From assembly GCF_037081775.1 (NCBI RefSeq), contig NZ_JBAMHQ010000001.1:1674001-1738000 (forward strand): a stretch of 64,000 bases of DNA. The letters run 5' to 3'. This document shows, piece after piece, positions 57,270 to 64,000 of this stretch; position 1 is the first letter of the stretch, and every line of letters begins with the position of its first letter. The notes beneath the pieces are model-generated. The model searched no databases and was not told the DNA's origin. It worked only from the letters and a program-made list of their open reading frames with translations. The DNA comes from Haladaptatus sp. ZSTT2. GTDB taxonomy: Archaea; Halobacteriota; Halobacteria; Halobacteriales; Halococcaceae. A program made the position numbers and the translations under genes.

Positions 57270-57754
57270 CTGCCATACAGCTTGCCGTCCAAGATTCGTG
57301 GCCGGAGTTGACCTGCTACGGCTGTGGTCCCGCAAATCATCACGGGTTTCAGCTGAAGAGCTACGAAGACGGCGAGGCGCTTGTGGCGACGGTGCACCCC
57401 GACACGCAGTACAACGCTGGGTTTGCACAGGTGCTCTACGGCGGCTACATCGCCTCCGTCATCGACTGCCACGCCATGTGGACGGCGATGACGGCGGCCT
57501 ATCGCGCCGAAGGTCGGCCACTCGGAAGTCAGCCGCGTATCGTCTGCGTCACCGGTCGTCTCGACGTCTCCTACCTGCGGCCAACGCCAATCGGCCCAAT
57601 CCACCTGCGTGGGTGGGTGGAGGGAGATGTTGGCCCGAAGATGCGGGTTCGAGTCGAACTCGGCCCCGAAGGCGAGGTGACCGCCACCGGGTCGGTTCTC
57701 GCGGTGCAGTACGACCTGTCGCGCGACCCGCTCGCCCGGCCCGCACACCCCTGA
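57266..57754 (+). CDS. PaaI-type hotdog-fold thioesterase
   Basis: A 162-aa hotdog-fold protein. The N-terminal segment CYGCGPANHHGF is the CxxCG cluster found in one PaaI branch, followed by GGYIASVIDCHAMWTA, where the catalytic Asp and the long helix lie. These enzymes cut acyl-CoA thioesters. It overlaps the MFS gene by four bases. Acyl chain specificity is unknown. Confidence 0.85.
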   Translation: MTAIQLAVQDSWPELTCYGCGPANHHGFQLKSYEDGEALVATVHPDTQYNAGFAQVLYGGYIASVIDCHAMWTAMTAAYRAEGRPLGSQPRIVCVTGRLDVSYLRPTPIGPIHLRGWVEGDVGPKMRVRVELGPEGEVTATGSVLAVQYDLSRDPLARPAHP

Positions 57755-57798
57755 CGCGGGACAACGTGCTTTTCTGCGCGCGGGAAGTAGCGACGCGC

Positions 57799-58668
57799 AT
57801 GCCTACGGTCGAGGAGAAAGCACAAGCCGTCCGCGACGACCTCGCGGAAAGAGAGAGCGTTCTCGTCGCCTTCAGTGGCGGCGTTGATTCGAGCGTGGTC
57901 GCGGCACTCGCCGCAGACGCCCTCGGTGAGAACGCCGTCGCGTGCACCGCAAAGAGCGAGACGCTGCCCGACGCCGAACTCAGCGACGCCGTCTCGGTCG
58001 CAGAAGAAATCGGGATTTGCCACGAAATCGTGGAATTCAGCGAACTCGACAGCCCCGACTTCGTCAAAAACGACGAAGACCGCTGCTATCACTGCCGGAC
58101 GATGCGCCTCGGCAAGATGTTCGACAAAGCCCGCGAACTCGACATCGAACTCGTCTGCGACGGCACGAACGCTTCCGACCTCGGCGAGGGCCACCGCCCC
58201 GGCCTGCGCGCCGTCGAGGAACTGAACGCCTACTCGCCGCTCGTCGCCCAAGGTATCACCAAAGCCGAAGTCCGCGAGATTGCGGAGTTGTACAACCTCT
58301 CGGTGGCCGACAAACCCGCGATGGCATGTCTCTCCTCGCGCATCCCGACCGGCCTCGAAGTCACCGAAGAACGCCTCACGCGGGTTGACAAAGCAGAACA
58401 GTTGCTCCGGACGTGGGGGTTCTCGCAGTTCCGGGTGCGCGACCACGACGGCCTCGCGCGCATCGAAATCGACGAGCAGGAACTGGAGCGCGCCCTCGAC
58501 GTAGACTTCATCCGCGCCGCCCGCGACCACCTCAAAAACGTGGGCTTCGACCACGTCACGCTCGATTTATTCGGGTATCGAACGGGGAGCGTGAGTCCGG
58601 CCGGGCAGCAAGAAGATGAACCTCTCGTTGAGAACGTGTTCGACACCGAATATCCGACCGGTCAATAG
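57799..58668 (+). CDS. larE: LarE: sacrificial sulfur transferase
   Basis: A 289-aa ATP-pyrophosphatase. PP-loop SGGVDSS is at 26-32, and conserved RCYHCR (C96, C99) and PAMACLSSRIP (C177) cysteines are present. LarE converts the carboxylates of P2CMN to thiocarboxylates in nickel-pincer nucleotide synthesis. In one LarE type, C177 gives up its sulfur; in another, three cysteines hold a 4Fe-4S cluster that passes on sulfide. The three here suggest the cluster type. LarB is 8.5 kb away at 48494. Start at ATG 57799; the track's longer frame overlaps the thioesterase gene. Confidence 0.9.
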   Translation: MPTVEEKAQAVRDDLAERESVLVAFSGGVDSSVVAALAADALGENAVACTAKSETLPDAELSDAVSVAEEIGICHEIVEFSELDSPDFVKNDEDRCYHCRTMRLGKMFDKARELDIELVCDGTNASDLGEGHRPGLRAVEELNAYSPLVAQGITKAEVREIAELYNLSVADKPAMACLSSRIPTGLEVTEERLTRVDKAEQLLRTWGFSQFRVRDHDGLARIEIDEQELERALDVDFIRAARDHLKNVGFDHVTLDLFGYRTGSVSPAGQQEDEPLVENVFDTEYPTGQ

Positions 58669-59270
58669 GGCGTCTCGTTTTCGCGCACGACCCGCGCGTC
58701 GCCGTCCTCGACTGCGATTTCTGAGACGGCGCAGTTTTGCAGATTCATACGCATGTAGCTCTCGACGATGTCGTGACCTTGGAGGTGGCCAAGCAGCAAG
58801 TAGAGCGGGCCGCCGTGGCTCACGACGAGCACGGTGTCGTCGTCGTGGCCGTTTGCTGTGAGTTCCTGCCAGCCGCCGAGCACGCGCTCTCTGACCTGCA
58901 CGATGCTCTCGCCGCCGTCTGGCACCTTCGCGGCGGCTTCCAGTCCGGCTCTCTGGAGCGAAAACTCGGGGAATCGCTCGGTGATGTCGTCGTAGGTGAG
59001 TCCCTGATACACGCCGAGGTCGCGCTCGCGCCACGCGGCGTCGAAGGTGACGGCTGCCGCGACGGATTCGCGGATGAGCGCCGTCGTCTCGCGGGTGCGC
59101 GTCAGGTCGGAGGCGTAGATGTGGGAGATGTCGTATTCGGCGGCAAGCCGTTCGCCCGTCACTCGCGCTTGTTCTTGCCCGGCTTCGGTGAGCTGTGAGG
59201 GGGCCCACCCTTGCATGCGTCGCTCGCGATTCCAGTGCGTCTCGCCGTGGCGGACCACCAACACTCTCAT
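58662..59270 (-). CDS. Histidine phosphatase (phosphoglycerate-mutase-like)
   Basis: A 202-aa phosphatase of the histidine phosphatase superfamily. The catalytic motif is VVRHGETHWN (H8 phospho-acceptor), with E near 82 and the second His in VSHGG near 150. The compact size matches the PhoE/CobC type, acting on small phosphate esters. Start at ATG 59270; the frame beyond that is not conserved. It overlaps the convergent larE by seven bases. Confidence 0.9.
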   Translation of the reverse strand: MRVLVVRHGETHWNRERRMQGWAPSQLTEAGQEQARVTGERLAAEYDISHIYASDLTRTRETTALIRESVAAAVTFDAAWRERDLGVYQGLTYDDITERFPEFSLQRAGLEAAAKVPDGGESIVQVRERVLGGWQELTANGHDDDTVLVVSHGGPLYLLLGHLQGHDIVESYMRMNLQNCAVSEIAVEDGDARVVRENETPY

Positions 59271-59304
59271 TCGAGTGGGCAGAGGGTGGGCGGAGAAAAG
59301 AGTG

Positions 59305-60081
59305 TTATCGCTGCGTCCACCGCAGGAGCAACAGGGTGCCTTCGAACAGCGCAATCATCGTGGCGGCGACGATGATGGGGGCCATCCCCGTCGGGTCAGG
59401 ACTGAACAGGAATGCAATCCCCGCGAACGCCCCCCAGAAGTAGAGGCGACGGTCTGCCAGCCACTTGCGGGTGGTCAACCCCATCATGATGGCGAGCATG
59501 ACCATGAGCGGAATCTGGAAGATGAGCGCGAAAAAGCCCATCAGCAACACGATGAGGTTGAACGTCTCGGTCAGGCCGTAGGCGACGGTCGCTGCTCCCT
59601 GCGTGTAGTAGGTGAAGTAGGTGAAAATCGTCGGGAGCACGAGATAGAACGCGAACGCGACGCCGATGAACGCGAGGATGAGACTCGTCGGGACGGCGGC
59701 GAGGTAGTAGCGGCGCTCGTGTTTGTAGAGGCCGGGGCGCATGAACAGATACGTCTCGTAGACGAACACGGGGAGCGCGATGACGAACCCGGCGAGCGTG
59801 GCGACCTTAAGCCGCGCGAGCAACAGCGCGAGCGGGTGGTACACCCGCGGGCGGGCAACGTCGGTGCCGGGGAGGATGTTGTTCCAGAGGAAGTTGATGA
59901 TCTGGTCTGCGAAGGGAAAGACGATGCCGCTCACGACGGCCATGAGAATGAGGACGATGCCGGTGCGCCGCACCATCTCCTCTATGTGCTCTGCAAGTGG
60001 CATCTCTTTGTCAGAAGAGGGGCCCTCGCTGACGATGCCGCCGTCCTCTTCTACCGCCGGAGCCGAGAAGTGGTCAGCCAT
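59305..60081 (-). CDS. tatC: Twin-arginine translocase TatC, single form
   Basis: A 258-aa TatC with six helices, the receptor for double-arginine signal peptides of folded proteins. The N-terminal acidic arm (residues 1-30) is longer than in bacteria; the family motif HIEEMVRRTG near 32-41 and FMRPGLYKHERRYY near 112-125 are clear. Haloarchaea send most secreted proteins through Tat, so this is likely essential. It is divergent from the double TatC gene. Confidence 0.94.
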   Translation of the reverse strand: MADHFSAPAVEEDGGIVSEGPSSDKEMPLAEHIEEMVRRTGIVLILMAVVSGIVFPFADQIINFLWNNILPGTDVARPRVYHPLALLLARLKVATLAGFVIALPVFVYETYLFMRPGLYKHERRYYLAAVPTSLILAFIGVAFAFYLVLPTIFTYFTYYTQGAATVAYGLTETFNLIVLLMGFFALIFQIPLMVMLAIMMGLTTRKWLADRRLYFWGAFAGIAFLFSPDPTGMAPIIVAATMIALFEGTLLLLRWTQR

Positions 60082-60206
60082 CGTCTCTCTCCTCCGCTAC
60101 TCCCGTCATTACACGAGGGTAGTCCGGCCAACGTTTGTAAGCTTTCTTCTCCGCGCAGAGAACAAGATTGATAACTCAGACCGGGCTACGTTCGCCAGAT
60201 ACGGGG

Positions 60207-62189
60207 ATGTCTGGAGCGATAGACGACGACACGAAACGCGCTGTCGCAAGCGGGCGCGAAACGCTTGGCGCGATGCTCAGCACCGCACAGACCCATCTAC
60301 AGAAGGTGTTCATCGTGTTCGTCATCGGGCTGATGGGCACCATCTACGCCCTGCGTAAGTTCGTCTGGGTGCAACTCAAAGCCGACCTGTTCTCGAAACT
60401 CGGTGACAACGTCGCTTCCCAGACCGACGTGATTGCAGTCACGCCGTTCGACGTCATCCTATTACAGGTGAAAATCGGGCTCGTCGTCGGCGCGCTCCTC
60501 GCGCTCCCCTTCCTCATTTACTATTCGCGCGGTGCACTGCGCGAACGCGGCCTCTGGCCCACCCAGCGCATCGGCTTTTGGAAACTCGCGTTCGTGCTCA
60601 CGCTCAGCTTCGTCCTGTTCGTCGCTGGCATCGTGTACGCCTACTTCCTGTTTTTCCCCCTCATGTTCGAGTTCCTCGCCGGGAACGCGATTAAAGGCGG
60701 TTTCCAGCCAACGTACTCCATCGTCCACTGGGCGCAGTTCGTCTTCTTGCTCACCGTCTCCTTCGGCCTCGCCGCCCAGCTTCCGCTGGCGATGAGCGGC
60801 CTCGCCTACATCGAAGTCGTCCCCTACGAAACGTGGCGAGACAAGTGGCGCCACGCGGTGGTCGCCATCTTCGTCTTCGGCGCGCTGTTCTCGCCGCCAG
60901 ACCCCTTCACCCAAATCATGTGGGCCGTGCCGCTGCTCATTCTCTACGGCTTTAGCCTCATGCTCACCAAGGTCGTCGTCTCGACGCGGCGGTCGCGGAA
61001 GGCCCCCGACGCGGCGAGCGCGGGCGACCCCGCAGACATCGACATCGAACCGCTCGACGCTGCCGCGGTCTACGCCGCACCCGCAGAAGTGTTCGCCGCC
61101 ATGTCCGAAGACGAGGCGCTCCAACACGCGAGCGCCGCGATGCAAGATGACGACGCGGACAAGGCCCAAGCCATCTTAGACCGCTTCGACGAGGTACAAG
61201 AGGCGCTCGAAGCAGAGCCGGTCGAAAACGGCGCGACGGCCGCCGCGGCCAACGACATGGCCGAAGCCGACGACGCAGAAGCGCCCGTCGAAACGGAAGC
61301 CGACGTCGAGGCGCGAGAAGAGCGGGAACGCGAAGAGTCGAGCACGCTGACGCGCACGACGACGGGCATCTTCAACGCCTTCTCAGAGGACGAGAAATCC
61401 GAAGACGACATCGGCGGCTACTACTACGACATCGCGTTCATCTTGGACAGTCTCACGTCCAAAGCGTTCTGGCTGGTCGGGACGTTCATGCTCGTCCTCG
61501 CGTCTGTGTTCGTCTTCCTCTACCAGGGCGGGATTGGCCTCATCAAGGCCGACTTCCTGCGTCGCCTGCCAGAAGCCGTGCGCCCCGAAGAGGTGGGCAT
61601 CGTCGCGCTCCACCCCGTCGAGGCGCTCATCTTCGAGGTGAAAATCGCCACGGTGCTCGCCGCCGTCTCCATCATCCCCGTGTTGCTCTACTTCGCGTGG
61701 CCCGCGCTCAAGGAGCGTGGCTTCGCCCGCGGCAACCGCAACGTCCTGCTCGTCTGGGGGCTGTCGCTGTTCGTCGGCATCATCGCCGGCAGCGCCATTG
61801 GCTACTCCTACATCGCGCCAACGGTCATCTCGTGGCTGACAAACGACGCGATTCAGGCGAACATGATAATCTCCTATCGCATCAACGCCTTCGGGTGGCT
61901 GGTGTTCCTCACCACCGCCGGGGTTGGCATCCTCGCCATGATTCCGGTCACGATGTTGCTGTTCCACCGCGGGCGCATCATCACCTACCGCACCTTCCGC
62001 GGCCGGTGGCGCGAGGTCACCATCGCCGTCCTCGCGATTGCTGCGTTTGGCGCGCCCGGGGGGATGTTCATGATGTTCATCCTCTCGATTCCGACGCTGC
62101 TTGCCTACTTCATCGGGCTTGGGCTGCTCTGGGTCGTCACGCTCGGCGGCCGTCGCATCCCCGAGAAAAAGCAAGCGGGTGCGGACTAG
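60207..62189 (+). CDS. tatCt: Twin-arginine translocase TatC, tandem fusion (TatCt)
   Basis: A 660-aa membrane protein in which two TatC-like domains (about 30-260 and 420-650) are joined by a roughly 160-residue acidic, Ala/Glu-rich cytoplasmic linker. Both halves have the paired-helix TatC outline (VVPYETWRDKWRHA; GRIITYRTFRGRWREV). Such a double TatC is known from haloarchaea. The ATG at 60207 starts MSGAIDDD; the earlier M in the frame is not preferred. Confidence 0.92.
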   Translation: MSGAIDDDTKRAVASGRETLGAMLSTAQTHLQKVFIVFVIGLMGTIYALRKFVWVQLKADLFSKLGDNVASQTDVIAVTPFDVILLQVKIGLVVGALLALPFLIYYSRGALRERGLWPTQRIGFWKLAFVLTLSFVLFVAGIVYAYFLFFPLMFEFLAGNAIKGGFQPTYSIVHWAQFVFLLTVSFGLAAQLPLAMSGLAYIEVVPYETWRDKWRHAVVAIFVFGALFSPPDPFTQIMWAVPLLILYGFSLMLTKVVVSTRRSRKAPDAASAGDPADIDIEPLDAAAVYAAPAEVFAAMSEDEALQHASAAMQDDDADKAQAILDRFDEVQEALEAEPVENGATAAAANDMAEADDAEAPVETEADVEAREEREREESSTLTRTTTGIFNAFSEDEKSEDDIGGYYYDIAFILDSLTSKAFWLVGTFMLVLASVFVFLYQGGIGLIKADFLRRLPEAVRPEEVGIVALHPVEALIFEVKIATVLAAVSIIPVLLYFAWPALKERGFARGNRNVLLVWGLSLFVGIIAGSAIGYSYIAPTVISWLTNDAIQANMIISYRINAFGWLVFLTTAGVGILAMIPVTMLLFHRGRIITYRTFRGRWREVTIAVLAIAAFGAPGGMFMMFILSIPTLLAYFIGLGLLWVVTLGGRRIPEKKQAGAD

Positions 62190-62195
62190 TACAGG

Positions 62196-62203
62196 TTTAA
62201 GTA
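62196..62203 (+). promoter_or_regulatory. TATA box of the RHH-transporter operon
   Basis: TTTAAGTA, 22-29 bases before the RHH gene's ATG at 62225, just after the tatCt stop. Confidence 0.5.
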
Positions 62204-62224
62204 ATCGAGTCGTAATTTTTTCAT

Positions 62225-62398
62225 ATGCCTAAAATCAGCGTTGAGGTCCCACAGGAACTTCTCTCAGACCTCGATGCCCACGTCGGAGACGAGGGAAAAT
62301 TTGTCAACCGCAGCGAGGCAATTCGCGCGTCGATTCGGAAAATGCTCGATTTACTGGATGAAATTGACGACCGACACGGGAGAATCGAGGATGAGTGA
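62225..62398 (+). CDS. Ribbon-helix-helix regulator
   Basis: A 57-aa protein: MPKISVEVPQELLSDLDAHV opens it, with the beta strand KISVEV that sits in the DNA groove in CopG/MetJ-type dimers and NRSEAIRASIRKML as the helix pair. It overlaps the following transporter gene by eight bases, so the two are co-translated. A likely job is feedback control of its own promoter in response to the transporter's substrate. It was found by reading the gap. Confidence 0.85.
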   Translation: MPKISVEVPQELLSDLDAHVGDEGKFVNRSEAIRASIRKMLDLLDEIDDRHGRIEDE

Positions 62399-63107
62399 CG
62401 GGGACGATATCGTCGTTATCTCACTTGCGTCTCTCTTCATCACTGCGCTCGTCACCGCCCAACTCACCGCCTCGAAGGTGCTCGCCTTTGCCATTCCTTT
62501 CTCGCTTCCCTTCACCGGCAACACGCTCACGCTCCCCGGCGCGGCGCTCGCCTACGCGCTCACCTTCTTCGCCTCTGACTGCTATGCCGAACTCTACGGC
62601 CGAGAGCGTGCGACTCGCCTCGTGAACATCGGCTTTGTGATGAACTTCATCATGCTCGCGCTCGTCTGGACGACGATTCAAGCACCGACGTTCCAGTTTT
62701 CGCCGGTTGATGCCGGAACCTTCGCCCAGGTGCTCGGCGCGAGTACGAACATCGTCATCGGCAGCCTCGCCGCCTACATCGTGAGCCAGAACTGGGACGT
62801 GTTCGCGTTCCATAGAATCAGAGAGTACACCGACGGCGACCACCTCTGGCTTAGAAACATCGGCTCGACCGCGAGCAGCCAGATTATCGACACCGTCATC
62901 TTCGTCACGCTCGCCTTCCTCCTCGTCCCCCAACTCCTCGGGACGGGCGCACCACTGCCGCTCCCGCAGGTCGCGGGTCTCATCATCGGCCAGTACGTCC
63001 TCAAACTCCTGATTGCGTTCGCAGACACCCCGTTCGTCTACGCGGTCGTCGGCTACGTCCGCTCGCGTGAGGAGGGCGCAGAAACCGGCGGCTTCGTGTT
63101 CGACTAA
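62391..63107 (+). CDS. Queuosine/archaeosine precursor transporter (VUT family)
   Basis: A 238-aa membrane protein with six helices, matching the YhhQ/VUT (COG1738) family: SLASLFITALVTAQLTASKVLAF at the start, LTFFASDCYAELYGRERA near 57-74, and GSTASSQIIDTVIF near 157-170. Family members bring in preQ0 or preQ1, precursors of the tRNA nucleosides queuosine and archaeosine. Archaea need preQ0 for archaeosine. It overlaps the RHH gene by eight bases. Confidence 0.9.
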   Translation: MSDGDDIVVISLASLFITALVTAQLTASKVLAFAIPFSLPFTGNTLTLPGAALAYALTFFASDCYAELYGRERATRLVNIGFVMNFIMLALVWTTIQAPTFQFSPVDAGTFAQVLGASTNIVIGSLAAYIVSQNWDVFAFHRIREYTDGDHLWLRNIGSTASSQIIDTVIFVTLAFLLVPQLLGTGAPLPLPQVAGLIIGQYVLKLLIAFADTPFVYAVVGYVRSREEGAETGGFVFD

Positions 63108-63209
63108 CGCATCCTGCGTTTTCTACCCTACCGCAGCCGAGAGCGACGCCTCCCACAACCTCGGCAGTCTCGTACTCGTAAAAATGACTGGCCCGTCACC
63201 GCTCGCAGA

Positions 63210-63971
63210 CTAGTTGTCGATGCGCTCTGCGAAGCCAAAGCGCGGCTTGATGTCCGTGACTTTGACTTCCACCGTTTCGCCTTCTTCCGTGCCCGGAACG
63301 AACAGCGTGTACCCTTCTAATTTGGCGACGCCGTCGCCTTCCTTGCCGACGCTCTCGATGGTGACTTCGACGCGGTCACCCTCGCGGACGGGCGAGGTGA
63401 GGAAGCCTTTGGCGACCAGATAGAGTTCGGAGGATTCGTCACGCGAGGCGTCGGGGTGGATGGCGCGGACGTATTTGAACTCCTTTCCCATGTCCTCGCG
63501 GAGCGGTTGGACGTCTTGACCGTCGAAAATCTTGGCCACGAAGTCGCCGCCGGGGGCGAGGATATCGATTGCCGTCTCGAACGCTTGGCGAGCGAGGTAC
63601 GCAGAGCGCGCCGAGTCTAAGCTGTACTCGCCGGTCATGTTCGGCGCCATGTCGGAGATGACGACGTCGGCCTCGCCTGCGGTCTCTCTCACCGCGTCTT
63701 TGATTTCGTCGGTCGTCATGTCGCCTTTGATGGTCTCCACGCCGTCGATGGGGTCGATGCGCTGGAGGTCGACGCCGATGACCGTCCCCGAGGGGCCGGC
63801 CAACTCGTTTGCGACCTGCAGCCAGCCACCGGGGGCGGCCCCGAGGTCGACCACGGTGTCGCCTTCGTCGATGAGGTGGGCCTCTTCGTTCAGCTGTTTC
63901 AGCTTGTAGGCCGCCCGCGACCGGTAGCCTTCCTGCTTCGATTTGTTGTAGTAGTGGTCTTTGCGTGGCAT
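63210..63971 (-). CDS. rlmE: 23S rRNA 2'-O-methyltransferase RlmE with TRAM domain
   Basis: A 253-aa FtsJ/RrmJ-type enzyme that methylates the 2'-O of U2552 (E. coli numbering) in 23S. SAM motif DLGAAPGG is at 42-49, D107 is in SDMAPNMTG, and the KDKE-type tetrad is likely complete (K23, D107, K near 147, E near 177). Residues about 195-253 form a TRAM RNA-binding domain (VREGDRVEVTIESVGKEGDG) added in haloarchaea and other archaea. The upstream frame runs out of the window at 64000. Confidence 0.94.
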   Translation of the reverse strand: MPRKDHYYNKSKQEGYRSRAAYKLKQLNEEAHLIDEGDTVVDLGAAPGGWLQVANELAGPSGTVIGVDLQRIDPIDGVETIKGDMTTDEIKDAVRETAGEADVVISDMAPNMTGEYSLDSARSAYLARQAFETAIDILAPGGDFVAKIFDGQDVQPLREDMGKEFKYVRAIHPDASRDESSELYLVAKGFLTSPVREGDRVEVTIESVGKEGDGVAKLEGYTLFVPGTEEGETVEVKVTDIKPRFGFAERIDN

Positions 63972-64000
63972 CTGATTGCCGTGGCGTAGGGAACGGGGCT
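63972..64000. other. Start of the region beyond rlmE
   Basis: Twenty-nine bases upstream of rlmE at the window edge; the leader of rlmE or the next gene lies here, and nothing further can be said. Confidence 0.3.

Noticed and set aside
58230-58646. Minus-strand frame opposite larE
   Set aside because: The plus strand holds larE with its PP-loop and Cys motifs; this is the antisense shadow.

Overview
The window is chromosomal DNA from a halophilic archaeon (class Halobacteria). The evidence is proteins rich in Asp and Glu, G+C-rich coding sequence, TATA boxes about 25-30 bases before start codons with little or no leader, an archaeal rRNA operon (16S, tRNA-Ala, 23S, 5S, tRNA-Cys), and many families known mainly from haloarchaea (FixC-FixX fusion, double TatC, SAMP2, PspAB, small zinc-finger proteins). 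The 5S rRNA carries an insertion of exactly 108 nt by alignment. This matches the unusual 5S described from Halococcus morrhuae, so a Halococcus or a close relative is the best guess. The genus cannot be fixed from this window alone.

Layout. 1-4.1 kb: 3' part of the rRNA operon. 4.4-7.2 kb: a HalX response regulator, then a minus-strand membrane operon of two half-size MgtE proteins and a nucleoside-recognition (Gate) protein. 7.2-11.7 kb: minus-strand protein synthesis and targeting operon rpl39e-rpl31e-aIF6-rpl18a-pfdA-ftsY-srp54. 11.8-16.6 kb: ZIP transporter, RNA ligase-like phosphodiesterase, TPR protein, DUF424, and sufS and sufU separated by an AT-rich, hairpin-rich gap. 16.7-23.6 kb: radA, pspAB-htpX, nmd3-taw2, an XPD/DinG-like helicase and a small zinc protein. 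23.8-31.3 kb: secreted beta-propeller protein, YkgJ protein, nucleotide-sugar/NADH-type epimerase, several haloarchaea-specific unknowns, PHP phosphoesterase and ferredoxin. 31.4-37.4 kb: HTH-acetyltransferase, then the fixABC(X) electron-bifurcation operon with a small unknown partner, and a divergent cupin. 37.4-44.3 kb: CPBP protease, glutamine amidotransferase, alpha/beta hydrolase-like protein, alaS, tspO, rfcS. 44.5-52.5 kb: bactofilin-like membrane protein, SAMP2, GNAT, two phosphohexomutases, GIY-YIG, larB, a tiny histone-fold protein, rpiA and an SDR. 52.5-64 kb: Orc1/Cdc6, MutS-like ATPase, MFS transporter, thioesterase, larE, histidine phosphatase, both Tat translocase TatC genes, a ribbon-helix-helix regulator fused by overlap to a queuosine/archaeosine precursor transporter, and rlmE.

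Most genes are housekeeping: ribosome synthesis, protein targeting (SRP and Tat), Fe-S assembly, recombination, replication clamp loading and tRNA charging or modification. I saw no complete insertion sequence, integrase, tRNA-flanked island, CRISPR array or restriction-modification locus. The points most worth following are the 108-nt 5S insertion, the unexplained DNA between sufS and sufU, the nuclease-like signature in a DUF5784 protein, the RHH-transporter pair, two enzyme-like proteins that lack their expected catalytic residue, and a strong codon-context effect (A-ending codons before GAN codons).
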